Below, piece by piece: positions 48,979 through 58,054 of a DNA stretch of 64,000 nt. Position numbers and translations under genes: made by a program. Below the pieces are notes generated by a model. The model searched no databases, had not been told where the DNA came from, and saw only the letters and a program-made list of their open reading frames with translations. Source of the DNA: Microlunatus sagamiharensis (GTDB lineage Bacteria > Actinomycetota > Actinomycetes > Propionibacteriales > Propionibacteriaceae). The first letter of the stretch is position 1. Every line of letters begins with the position of its first letter. Location of the stretch: positions 2,666,001-2,730,000 of the forward strand of contig NZ_LT629799.1 of assembly GCF_900105785.1 (NCBI RefSeq). Reading direction: 5' to 3'.

Positions 48979-49089
48979 GGTCGGACGCTAGTACGCCCCT
49001 CCCCCGCCCGTCAGCCCCGCGGGACCGGATATGCCCAGGGCGGAACCGTCCGACGGAATCAGGAGGCGCCCGACCCGGTTGCCAGGAGC

Positions 49090-49869
49090 ATGACCGACCT
49101 CGCGACACGCGCCAAGACCCTGCTGGACCTCCACACCGCCCCGGAGGTGCTCGTCCTCGCCAACGTCTGGGACGTGGTCTCCGCGCGTACCGTCGCCGCG
49201 GTCGAGGGCGTGAAGGCCCTCGCGACCGCCAGCCACTCGATCGCCGCGACCTTCGGCTACGAGGACGGGGAGAACATCCCCCTCGAGCTGCACCTCGACA
49301 TGGTCCGCCGGATCGTCTCCGACACTGGCCTGCCCGTGTCGATGGACTTCGAGGCCGGCTACGGCGACGCGGGCGCGACCGCGCGCCGCGCGATCGAGGT
49401 CGGCGTCGTGGGCGGCAACCTCGAGGACCAGATGAAGCCGCTCGACGAGGCCGTCGCCGCGGTCGAGGCCGTCCTCGCCGCCGGGCGCGACGCGGGCATC
49501 GACTTCGTGCTCAACGCCCGCACCGACGCCGTCGTCCGTGCCGGTGACACCCCGCGTCCGCAGGTCATCGACGAGGTGATCCGCCGCGGTCAGGCCTTCC
49601 TCGCCGCCGGCGCCCCCGTCGTCTTCGTCCCCGGCCTCCTCGCCCGGGACGAGATCAAGACGGTCGCCGAGGCCTTCGGCCCGCAGAAGCTGACGGTGAT
49701 CAGCGTCCCCGGCGCCTCGCTCCCCACCAGCGAGCTGCAGGAGCTCGGCGTCGCCCGCGTCTCCACCGGCCCCTTCACCCAGCGCGTCGCGCTGACCGCC
49801 CTTCAGGACGCGGCCGCGACGGTCATCGGCGGCGGCACGCTCCCCGAGGGGACCCGCGCGCTGAACTGA
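49090..49869 (+). CDS. Isocitrate lyase/PEP mutase family protein
   Basis: A 259-residue TIM-barrel protein of the ICL/PEP-mutase superfamily. LVLANVWDVVSARTVAAVEG is at the start, ATASHSIAATFGYEDGE follows, and metal-binding acidic residues lie in VSMDFEAGYGD and NLEDQ. The active-site loop with the catalytic Cys of isocitrate lyase is absent, so it is more likely an oxaloacetate-decarboxylase or carboxy-PEP-mutase-like enzyme of unknown substrate. AGGAG lies before ATG 49090. Confidence 0.85.
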   Translation: MTDLATRAKTLLDLHTAPEVLVLANVWDVVSARTVAAVEGVKALATASHSIAATFGYEDGENIPLELHLDMVRRIVSDTGLPVSMDFEAGYGDAGATARRAIEVGVVGGNLEDQMKPLDEAVAAVEAVLAAGRDAGIDFVLNARTDAVVRAGDTPRPQVIDEVIRRGQAFLAAGAPVVFVPGLLARDEIKTVAEAFGPQKLTVISVPGASLPTSELQELGVARVSTGPFTQRVALTALQDAAATVIGGGTLPEGTRALN

Positions 49870-49909
49870 GGGCGCGAACGCCGCGTCGTCGAACTCCGCC
49901 GCTGAACTT

Positions 49910-49948
49910 CTGCGCATCTGACCACCCGTGAGGTGGTCAGATGCGCAG
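49910..49948. terminator. Strong 17-bp stem-loop
   Basis: CTGCGCATCTGACCACC (49910-49926) and GGTGGTCAGATGCGCAG (49932-49948) are exact complements around the loop CGTGA. It follows the lyase gene by 40 bp. There is no T-tract, but this is probably the transcript end. Confidence 0.75.
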
Positions 49949-50066
49949 AGTTGTTGGGCGACGGCCACGTTCGGAGCCCAGCTGGAGCGATGGGGCTCGT
50001 CGAGGCCGTCCAGCGCGTCATGGAACCGCGCCGCCGCCCCGCCCACGGAACCTGCACCGTGTGAGC

Positions 50067-50489
50067 ATGACCGACGTGGCAGCGAACCATGACGACGTCG
50101 TCGCCCTGTACGAGCGCTACCTCGCCGCGTGCAACGCCCACCGGCTGGACCTGGTGGCCGAGCTGGTCTCCGACGAGGTCGGCGGGTCGGGCGTGGACGA
50201 CGGGCTCGCGCCGTACCTGCGCCGCATCGAGGTCGTGCTCGAGGCCTTCCCCGACTACCACTGGGACCTGCAGCAACGCGTCGTCGAGGGCGACACCGTC
50301 GTCGCGCGGCTCATCGGGCGCGGGACGCACACCGGGACGTTCGACGGCATCGCCCCGACCGGGCGCAGCGTCGCGACGCAGGAGCTGGTGATCTACCGCT
50401 TCGTGCAGGGCAAGATCGTCGGCTGCTGGGGCGACCTCTTCCCCGTGGTCCGCGATGCCCTGACGACCACCGGGACCGTCACGACCTGA
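50067..50489 (+). CDS. SnoaL-like/ester cyclase family protein
   Basis: A 140-residue NTF2-fold protein: VALYERYLAACNAHRLDLVA at the N-terminus, VLEAFPDYHWDLQQRVVEGD, VVARLIGRGTHTGTFDGIAP and TQELVIYRFVQGKIVGCWGD. This is the SnoaL_2/polyketide cyclase-like pattern with the HTGTF strand. ATG 50067 is preceded by a GTG alternative at 50061. Substrate unknown. Confidence 0.85.
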   Translation: MTDVAANHDDVVALYERYLAACNAHRLDLVAELVSDEVGGSGVDDGLAPYLRRIEVVLEAFPDYHWDLQQRVVEGDTVVARLIGRGTHTGTFDGIAPTGRSVATQELVIYRFVQGKIVGCWGDLFPVVRDALTTTGTVTT

Positions 50490-50504
50490 GCACCGCTCGG
50501 GTGC

Positions 50505-50912
50505 TCAACCTTTGCGGAAGGCGGTTCCCAGCCGGTCCGGGAGCTCCCTCGCCAGGACGTCGTACGCGGGGTCGACCCGCAGCCAGAGCAGCTTCGAGCG
50601 GGTGCCGTCCTGCAGGGTCAGGGCGAGGCGGTCGTTGAGGGCCCCGCGGCGGAGGCGGGCCGAGGTGATCTCGGTCAACCGGATGCAGCGGTTCGTGGGG
50701 TCGAGGTCGAGCAGCGGCCCCGCCTCGTCGGCGGACGGCAGGTCGCGGTAGCGCGGCGTCGGCCCGACGGTGTCGCGGAACCGGCGGCCCTCGGCGGTCG
50801 GCACGGGGAGGCGGACCCGCACCAGCGCCTCGGCGGTGAGGTAGAGGTCGCCGTGGTTCCAGTCCGACCAGCTCGTCGTACAGCTCCGGCTGATGAGGCG
50901 TCCGCTGATCAC
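50505..50912 (-). CDS. Hypothetical cytosolic protein
   Basis: A 135-residue protein from GTG 50912: VISGRLISRSCTTSWSDWNH, GDLYLTAEALVRVRLPVPT, then DRLALTLQDGTRSKLLWLRV and ELPDRLGTAFRKG. It resembles a small beta-rich domain, possibly PH-like, but I cannot name it. It is convergent with the SnoaL-like gene and divergent from the phosphotransferase. Confidence 0.65.
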   Translation of the reverse strand: MISGRLISRSCTTSWSDWNHGDLYLTAEALVRVRLPVPTAEGRRFRDTVGPTPRYRDLPSADEAGPLLDLDPTNRCIRLTEITSARLRRGALNDRLALTLQDGTRSKLLWLRVDPAYDVLARELPDRLGTAFRKG

Positions 50913-50993
50913 CGCCCCGACCCTAGGGCGACACCGGGGCGACGAGGAGCCCGGTCGGTCCTCACCCTCGCTCCCGGTCCCTAGGGTGGCCCG

Positions 50994-51917
50994 ATGAGCG
51001 GAGGGACCAGCGCCGGGCTCGTCCGCGACCTCCTGCTCGACCAGCACCCCGACCTGGCCGGCCTGCCGCTCCGCGAGGTCGACGGCGGCTGGGGCAACCA
51101 GATGTGGCGCCTCGGTGACGACCTCGCCGTCCGCGTGCAGCGGATGGACACGACCCCGGACCACCAGCTGAACGAACGGCGCTGGCTGCCGGTCCTCGCC
51201 CCGCGCCTCCCGCTCCGGGTCCCCGTGCCCGTACGCGTCGGGGCTCCGTCCGAGCGGTTCGGGAAGCTGTGGACCGTCGTGACCTGGGTGCCCGGGACGC
51301 CCCTGGACCGCGGCTCGATCGACCGCCCGCAGCACGCCGCGCAGAGCCTCGCGGCGTTCCTGCGCGCCCTGCACGTGACCGCACCGGACGACGCCCCGAC
51401 TGACACCGGCCGCGGCGCGCACCCGCGGGACCGCACCGCGGGCTTCGAGGGGCTCCTCGGCTCCGTCGACGCCGCCGTGGGCGACGCCGACGCCGCCCGT
51501 GCGGTCTGGGCCGACGCCGTCGCCGCCCCCGCCTGGGACGGCGCGCCCGTGTGGGTCCACGGCGACCTCCACCCGGCCAACGTCGTCGTCGAGGACGGGA
51601 CGCTGGCGGGCGTCGTCGACTTCGGCGACCTGTTCGTCGGCGACCCGGCCCTCGACCTGGCCGCCGCCTGGGTGCTGCTGCCCGCCGGTGCGGCACGAAC
51701 CTTCCTCACCGCCTACGCGCCCGACCCGGGCGCCGTCCGCCGCGCCCGCGGGCACGCCCTGCTCAAGAGCCTCTTCCTGATGCTGATGGGCCAGAACGGC
51801 GACCGCGGCCTGCCCGGCGGCAAGCCGGGCTGGGGCCCGCTCGGCCGGGCGGCGCTCGACCGCGTCCTCACCGACGACCTGACCGGCCCGCTCCACGGCG
51901 CGACAGGTCCGACCTAG
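50994..51917 (+). CDS. Aminoglycoside-phosphotransferase-like kinase
   Basis: A 307-residue APH-fold phosphotransferase. DGGWGNQMWRLGDDLAVRVQ is the nucleotide region, the catalytic loop is VWVHGDLHPANVVVEDG and the metal site is GVVDFGDLFVGDPALDLA. The ATG is 6 nt after a TAGGGT -10 box (50982-50987). Such proteins phosphorylate small molecules, including antibiotics, choline or sugars; the substrate is unknown. Confidence 0.88.
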   Translation: MSGGTSAGLVRDLLLDQHPDLAGLPLREVDGGWGNQMWRLGDDLAVRVQRMDTTPDHQLNERRWLPVLAPRLPLRVPVPVRVGAPSERFGKLWTVVTWVPGTPLDRGSIDRPQHAAQSLAAFLRALHVTAPDDAPTDTGRGAHPRDRTAGFEGLLGSVDAAVGDADAARAVWADAVAAPAWDGAPVWVHGDLHPANVVVEDGTLAGVVDFGDLFVGDPALDLAAAWVLLPAGAARTFLTAYAPDPGAVRRARGHALLKSLFLMLMGQNGDRGLPGGKPGWGPLGRAALDRVLTDDLTGPLHGATGPT

Positions 51918-51927
51918 GGTGCGCAGC

Positions 51928-52710
51928 GTGTCGTCCCCGCTGCCCCTCGACGGTCGGGTCGCCCTGGTCACGGGTGCGAGCCGTCGCAGCGCGATCGGGG
52001 CGGCGGTCGTCCGGCGGCTGGTCGCGGACGGCGCCGCGGTGGTCGTGCACGCGTGGGAACCCGCCGACGGCGATCGGGTCGACGCCGGCGGCGCCGAGCA
52101 GCTCGTCGAGGAGCTGCGGGCGGAAGGCGGGCGGCTCGTCCACGTGAGCGCCGACCTCGCCGAGCCCGACGCCCCGGCGCGGCTGGTCGCGCACGCGGTC
52201 GAGGCGTTCGGCCGGCTGGACGTCCTCGTCGCGAACCACGCGCGCAGCGCCCGGCAGTCGCTCGAGGAGCTCACGGCCGCCGAGGTGGACCTCACGTACG
52301 CGGTCAACACCCGCGCGACCCTGCTCCTGGTCCAGGCGTTCGCCCGGGAGCGCGACACCGGCCGCGGCGGTCGGGTGGTGCTGTTCACCAGCGGGCAGTA
52401 CCACGGCGTCATGCCCGACGAGCTGCCCTACATCGCCTCGAAGGCGGCGCTCCGCGAGCTGACGCCGACGCTGGCCGCGCACCTCGCCGGACGCGGGATC
52501 ACCGTCAACTGCGTCAACCCGGGACCCAACGACACCGGCCACCACGACGCGGCGGCCTGGGCCTGGGTCGCCGAGCGCAACCCCGGCGGTCGCGCGAGCA
52601 CGCCGCAGGACGCGGCCCGGCTCGTGGGGTGGCTGGTCAGCGACGAGGCCGACTGGGTCACCGGCCAGGTGATCGCGTCGGACGGGGGCTGGTCGACGCT
52701 CGGCGCCTGA
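51928..52710 (+). CDS. Short-chain dehydrogenase/reductase
   Basis: A 260-residue classical SDR. The nucleotide motif is ALVTGASRRSAIGAAVVRRL, with a non-standard spacing of the last glycine. NHARS (in place of NNAG) follows, and the catalytic residues lie in FTSGQYHGVMPDELPYIASK. The end VTGQVIASDGGWSTLGA is typical. GTG 51928 is preferred over 51919 because TAGGGT (51915-51920) lies 7 nt before it. It starts 10 bp after the APH gene. Substrate unknown. Confidence 0.85.
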   Translation: MSSPLPLDGRVALVTGASRRSAIGAAVVRRLVADGAAVVVHAWEPADGDRVDAGGAEQLVEELRAEGGRLVHVSADLAEPDAPARLVAHAVEAFGRLDVLVANHARSARQSLEELTAAEVDLTYAVNTRATLLLVQAFARERDTGRGGRVVLFTSGQYHGVMPDELPYIASKAALRELTPTLAAHLAGRGITVNCVNPGPNDTGHHDAAAWAWVAERNPGGRASTPQDAARLVGWLVSDEADWVTGQVIASDGGWSTLGA

Positions 52711-52719
52711 CGGCAGGCG

Positions 52720-53946
52720 TCAGCGACGGCGGACGAGGAAGCCGCGCAGCTCGTAGCTCTCGATCAGCGCGTTCCACGCCAGCTGGGGCGGCGAGACGAC
52801 CACCAGGTCCTGCGCGAGCAGCCGGGTCAGGAACACGTCGCTCTCGAGGAGGGCGATCGCGTTGCCCGGGCAGCGGTGGTTGCCGTCCCCGAAGCTCATG
52901 ACCGCGTCGGGCACCCCACGCGGCAGGTCCCGGAAGACGCCGACCCGCAGGGGCTGCTCGCCGAGCACCTCGGCGTCGGCGTTGATCGCGCGGATGTCGA
53001 GGTCGACCAGCGTGCCGGGCGCGAGCTCGACGGTCTCGTCGCCGTCGCTGACCGTCACGGGAGCGGTGGTCCGGCGGTAGAGGTGACCGACCACGGGCTC
53101 GAGCCGCAGGATCTCGGCGAGCACCCCCATCCGCTCGGCCTCGCTGCCGGCCAGGTAGCGCGTACGCAGGTCGTCGTCGTCCAGCAGGTGCCACGCGGCC
53201 ACGCTGATGAACTCCCGCGTGGTCGCCATGCCGGCCGCACCGAAGGTGATCGCCTCGGTGAGGACGGCCGGGGCGGAGTACCCGCGACCCACGAGGTCGC
53301 TGATCACGTCCTCCCGCGGACGGATCCGGCGGGCGAGGATCGCCGGGTAGACGTCGAGGACGTGGAACGCCAGCGGTCCGAGCGCCCGGCCGTACGAGCG
53401 CGCCCGGGCCAGCAGGCGCGGGCCCTGCTCGTCGACGGCGCCGGTCCGGAAAAGGGCCTCCAGCCGCCGGGCCAGCCCGGGCGGGGAGCTGGTCAGACCG
53501 AGCACGCGCGCGGCGACCTGGACGGCCATGTGCAGGGACAGGTCGCTGATCGCGACCGGGCGGCCGCGGTCGAGGCGGGCCACGAGCCGGTCGGCCAGCC
53601 GCTCCATCATGGCGCGGTAGCCCTCGGTGACCTTCGGGGCGAAGTGACGCGCGGTGGCGCTGCGCTGGCTGCGGTGCTCCGCACCCTCCTGGTAGAGGAT
53701 CGGCCGGTGCATCGTGTCCGGCAGCTCGCCCCCGTCGGGCAGGAAGCCGGCCTGACGGACCGAGCCCTCGGCGCGCAGCACGGTCCGGGCGGCGGCGAAG
53801 GAGCGGACGACCCACCGCTCGCCGGCGGCGCCGGTCCGGCGCTCGAGCCGCGGCACCAGGGCGTCGTCCTCCCGCCCGGTCCTGCGGCCGCCGAAGAGCA
53901 GCGTGGAGCCTCCCGCGGAGGGTGAGGACGGTGTCTGGGGAGCCAT
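52720..53946 (-). CDS. Cytochrome P450
   Basis: A 408-residue bacterial P450. The I-helix is AITFGAAGMATTREF, ExxR is EILRLEPVVGHLYRRTT, and the heme-binding loop is MSFGDGNHRCPGNAIALLE with the axial cysteine. There is no membrane anchor. No ferredoxin or reductase gene lies nearby, so redox partners must come from elsewhere. Substrate unknown; the N-terminus may start a little later. Confidence 0.92.
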   Translation of the reverse strand: MAPQTPSSPSAGGSTLLFGGRRTGREDDALVPRLERRTGAAGERWVVRSFAAARTVLRAEGSVRQAGFLPDGGELPDTMHRPILYQEGAEHRSQRSATARHFAPKVTEGYRAMMERLADRLVARLDRGRPVAISDLSLHMAVQVAARVLGLTSSPPGLARRLEALFRTGAVDEQGPRLLARARSYGRALGPLAFHVLDVYPAILARRIRPREDVISDLVGRGYSAPAVLTEAITFGAAGMATTREFISVAAWHLLDDDDLRTRYLAGSEAERMGVLAEILRLEPVVGHLYRRTTAPVTVSDGDETVELAPGTLVDLDIRAINADAEVLGEQPLRVGVFRDLPRGVPDAVMSFGDGNHRCPGNAIALLESDVFLTRLLAQDLVVVSPPQLAWNALIESYELRGFLVRRR

Positions 53947-54018
53947 CCATCGAGGCTATGCCGGACCTCCGCCGAGAGCGCGCGCCAGCGCGGCCTCCCG
54001 GTCTGTCCTCCGTCGCCC

Positions 54019-54363
54019 TCAATCCGCGAGCACGACGAGGAGCGGGGGCTCCTCCGCTGACCGTCCCGTGAGCAGCTCCAGCAGCGAGGCCCAGCGGTCG
54101 GGGCGCGCGGTCGCGTACGCCCACCAGGCGGCGACGACGAGCGCAGTGGGCCGCTCGAGGTCGTGGAGGGCCTCCTCGAGGGCGTCGAGGTTCCGACCGA
54201 ACCACCCGGGCAGGGCCAGCGCGGAGGTCAAGCCGTCCCAGAGCGCCGCGTCGTCGCCCGCCCGGGGCACGAGCCCGACGTCCCAGCCGTCCTCGGCGAG
54301 CAGGGCCCCGACCTCCTCCGCCGGACCGAGGACCCGCCGCACCCCGCCGCGCAGCCCGCTCAC
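54019..54363 (-). CDS. Barstar family ribonuclease inhibitor
   Basis: A 114-residue protein with the barstar core LPGWFGRNLDALEEALHDLE and a preceding GLVPRAGDDAALWDGLTSAL. The conserved Asp/Glu residues that block the RNase active site lie in LDALEEAL. GTG 54363 overlaps the RNase stop by 4 bp, so toxin and inhibitor are co-translated. It should protect the cell against the ribonuclease encoded just upstream. Confidence 0.9.
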   Translation of the reverse strand: MSGLRGGVRRVLGPAEEVGALLAEDGWDVGLVPRAGDDAALWDGLTSALALPGWFGRNLDALEEALHDLERPTALVVAAWWAYATARPDRWASLLELLTGRSAEEPPLLVVLAD

Positions 54364-54908
54364 CGGGCGACCCGGACGAACGAGCCGTAGTGGTCGCCGG
54401 TGTAGAAGACCTGCCGGTCGTCGTCGCCGGTGACGATTCTGCGCGGGCCGCGGTCGTCCTCGCCGGGTGTGACGACGGTGTACTCGCGGTACCAGCCGCT
54501 CGGGTGCGAGGGCAGGCGCCGCTCGCGGTTGCCGAAGGTCGCGCCGTCCTGCCGGTAGGGGAACGGCCCGCCGCGCTCGACCAGCGCGACGGTCTGCTGC
54601 GCCTCGCGCGGGAGGCTGCTCAGCGCGACGAGGCGGAGCCCGGTCTCGGGGTCCCGCGTGGCTGCCGCGGAGGGCGCCCGGGTGGTGGCGCTCCGCGAGG
54701 ACGTGGCCGAGGACGAGGGCGCCGGCGACGCGCTCGTGCCCGGTTCGGCGGAACCCGGCCCGGTGCCCTCCGGACCTCCGCCCACGAGGCGGGTGAGGAC
54801 GACGACCAGCACGAGCGCCAGCAGCGCGACGGCGACCACGGCGTTGCGCGGACCGCGAGTGCGCGGCGCCTCCGCCGGCGCGGCCCCGCGCGGAGCCTCC
54901 TGGCTCAC
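54360..54908 (-). CDS. Membrane-anchored or secreted guanyl-specific ribonuclease (barnase type)
   Basis: A 182-residue protein. It has an N-terminal transmembrane helix or uncleaved signal (NAVVAVALLALVLVVVLTRL), a Ser/Ala-rich linker and a microbial RNase domain: GGPFPYRQDGATFGNRERRL, then PSGWYREYTVVTPGED with the catalytic glutamate, GPRRIVTG with arginine and GDHYGSFVRV with histidine. RNA-cleaving activity is therefore expected outside the membrane. Its start overlaps the thiE stop by 4 bp and its stop overlaps barstar. Confidence 0.88.
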   Translation of the reverse strand: MSQEAPRGAAPAEAPRTRGPRNAVVAVALLALVLVVVLTRLVGGGPEGTGPGSAEPGTSASPAPSSSATSSRSATTRAPSAAATRDPETGLRLVALSSLPREAQQTVALVERGGPFPYRQDGATFGNRERRLPSHPSGWYREYTVVTPGEDDRGPRRIVTGDDDRQVFYTGDHYGSFVRVAR

Positions 54909-55633
54909 AGGCCGAGCGAGGCGGAGCGGAGCGCGTACGAGGCGAGGGCCGGGTCGTCCGCCCACGCCTGCCCGAGCCGGTCGGAGAGCGCGCGGGCGGC
55001 GGCGCGGGGGTCGGAGGCCTCGGTGATCGCGCGGACGACGACGACCCGGCGCGCGCCGGCCTCGACCACCTCGTCGAGGTTGCCGAGGTGGAGCCCGCCG
55101 ATCGCGAACCACGGCTCGGACGTCACGTCGCCGACGGGGGCGATCCTGGCGGCGTGGCGGACCAGGTCGAGACCGACCGGGACGTAGTCGGGCTTGGTCG
55201 GGGTGGCGTGCACCGGGCCGACGGCGAAGTAGCTGACGTCGGGATCGGCCAGTGCCTCGTCGGCCTGCTCCGGGGTGTGGGTCGAGCGCCCGACGAGGGC
55301 CCACTCGTGCAGGCGCCGGCGGGCACGGTGGGCCGAGCCGTCGGTCTGGCCGAGGTGCAGCATGTCGGCGGCGAAGGCCTGGGCGATGCGCGGCGAGTCG
55401 TTCACGCAGACGATCGGCGGCGCCCCCGTCCGCGAGGCGGTGGCGACCGAGCGGGCGACCTCGAGCGCGGCCAGCTCGGCGTCGCGGTCCATGTCCTTCT
55501 GCCGGATCTGGACGACGTCCACCCCGCCCGCGAAGGCCTCGCGCAGGAAGTCCCCGAGGTCGCCCTGCCGCTCGCGCGCGTCGGTGCAGAGGTAGAGCCG
55601 CGCCGACCGCAGCCGGGAGGCGAGGCTCGTCAT
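54905..55633 (-). CDS. thiE: Thiamine phosphate synthase
   Basis: A 242-residue TIM-barrel enzyme. LYLCTDARERQGDLGDFLRE starts the barrel, GVDVVQIRQKDMDRDAELAA binds the pyrimidine diphosphate, then IVCVNDSPRIAQAFAADMLH LGQTD, VGRSTHTPEQADEAL and YFAVGPVHATPTKPDYVPVG. It joins HMP-PP and thiazole phosphate into thiamine phosphate. ATG 55633 is used. It is divergent from thiO-thiS-thiG, and its stop overlaps the RNase start. Confidence 0.92.
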   Translation of the reverse strand: MTSLASRLRSARLYLCTDARERQGDLGDFLREAFAGGVDVVQIRQKDMDRDAELAALEVARSVATASRTGAPPIVCVNDSPRIAQAFAADMLHLGQTDGSAHRARRRLHEWALVGRSTHTPEQADEALADPDVSYFAVGPVHATPTKPDYVPVGLDLVRHAARIAPVGDVTSEPWFAIGGLHLGNLDEVVEAGARRVVVVRAITEASDPRAAARALSDRLGQAWADDPALASYALRSASLGL

Positions 55634-55699
55634 CACGGTCACGTCCCGATCATCCCGCACGGCCACGGCCTAGGGTGAGGCCGTGGACGGGAGGCCGGC

Positions 55700-56862
55700 G
55701 TGAGCGGCGCGGACGTCGTGGTCGTCGGCGGCGGGCTGATCGGGACCGCGACGGCCTGGCGCCTCGCCCAGGCCGGGTTGGACGTCGCCCTCGTGGTCGG
55801 CGAACGTTCGCTGGCCGCCTCCCGCGTCGCCGCGGGCATGCTCGCTCCGGTCACCGAGACGACCTTCACCGAGCGGACCCTGCTCGCCCTCAACCAGGCC
55901 TCGGGCGAGCGCTGGCCGACCTTCGCCGACGAGGTGGTCGATGCCTCGGGCGGGCCGTCCGGGCTGCGGCGCGGACCGACGCTCTCGGTGGCCTCCGACG
56001 CCGACGACCTGGCGCGGCTGCGCACGTTCGCCGACTACCTCCAGCGCCAGGGCCTGGCCGCGGAGCGCCTGACGAGCCGGGAGTGCCGCGCCCACGAGCC
56101 GCTGCTGGCGCCCACCGTGCGCGGCGGGCTGCTCGTGCCGAGCGACTGGAGCTGCGACAACCGGGTGCTGCTCGAGGCGCTGACCACCGCCGCGGAGCGA
56201 ACGGGGGTGCGGACGGTCACGGGGTTCGTCAAGCGCGTGGAGAGCGACGCGGACCGGGTGACCGGCGTGACCCTGGTCGACGGGACGACGCTGGCCGCCG
56301 GAAGCGTGGTGCTGGCCAACGGCTCCTGGGCCGCGCAGGTCGAGGGCGTGCCCGACGTCCCCGTACGCCCGGTGAAGGGCCAGGTGCTCCGCCTCGACCC
56401 GGGCCGCCTGCCCGGCCCCGGCCTGACCGTGCGCGCGTTCAGCCGCGGCAACGAGGTCTACGTCGTCCCCCGCGAGCACGGCCGCGAGGTCGTGGTCGGC
56501 GCGACGGTCGAGGAGCAGGGCTTCGACGACCGGGTGACCGCCGGCGGGGTCTACGAGCTCCTCCGCGACGCCCGCCAGGTGATCCCGCTGAGCGCCGAGT
56601 ACGCGATCGCCGAGACCAACGTCGGCTGGCGTCCAGGCACGCCGGACAACGCCCCGATCCTGGGTCCCTGCGCGCTCGAGGGCCTGACGCTCGCCACCGG
56701 GCACCACCGCAACGGCGTGCTGCTGACGCCGGTGACCGCCGACGTCACCGCCGCGTACGTCACCACGGGCGTCCTCGACCCCGTCGCGGAGCCGTTCGCG
56801 CTGGGCCGCTTCGACCGCGAGCCGGCGCCGACGCGGCGGCTGCGCACCGCCGGGAGCGTCGC

Positions 56863-56866
<4 letters not shown>
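55700..56866 (+). CDS. thiO: Glycine oxidase
   Basis: A 388-residue FAD-dependent DAAO-fold enzyme. The FAD motif is VVVVGGGLIGTATAWRLAQA, then SRVAAGMLAPVTETTF, RPVKGQVLRLDPG and the C-terminal VGWRPGTPDNAPILGPCALE GLTLATGHHRNGVLLTP. It oxidises glycine to dehydroglycine for thiazole formation. GTG 55700. TAGGGT at 55673-55678 is a likely -10 box. It overlaps thiS by 4 bp. Confidence 0.92.
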
Positions 56867-57982
<1,116 letters not shown>

Positions 57983-58054
57983 ACTCGCGACTCAGCGCGA
58001 GGGCGGACGGCGGCACCAGACGACGCCCGTCTCGCGATCGCGGCGGGAGCGGGC

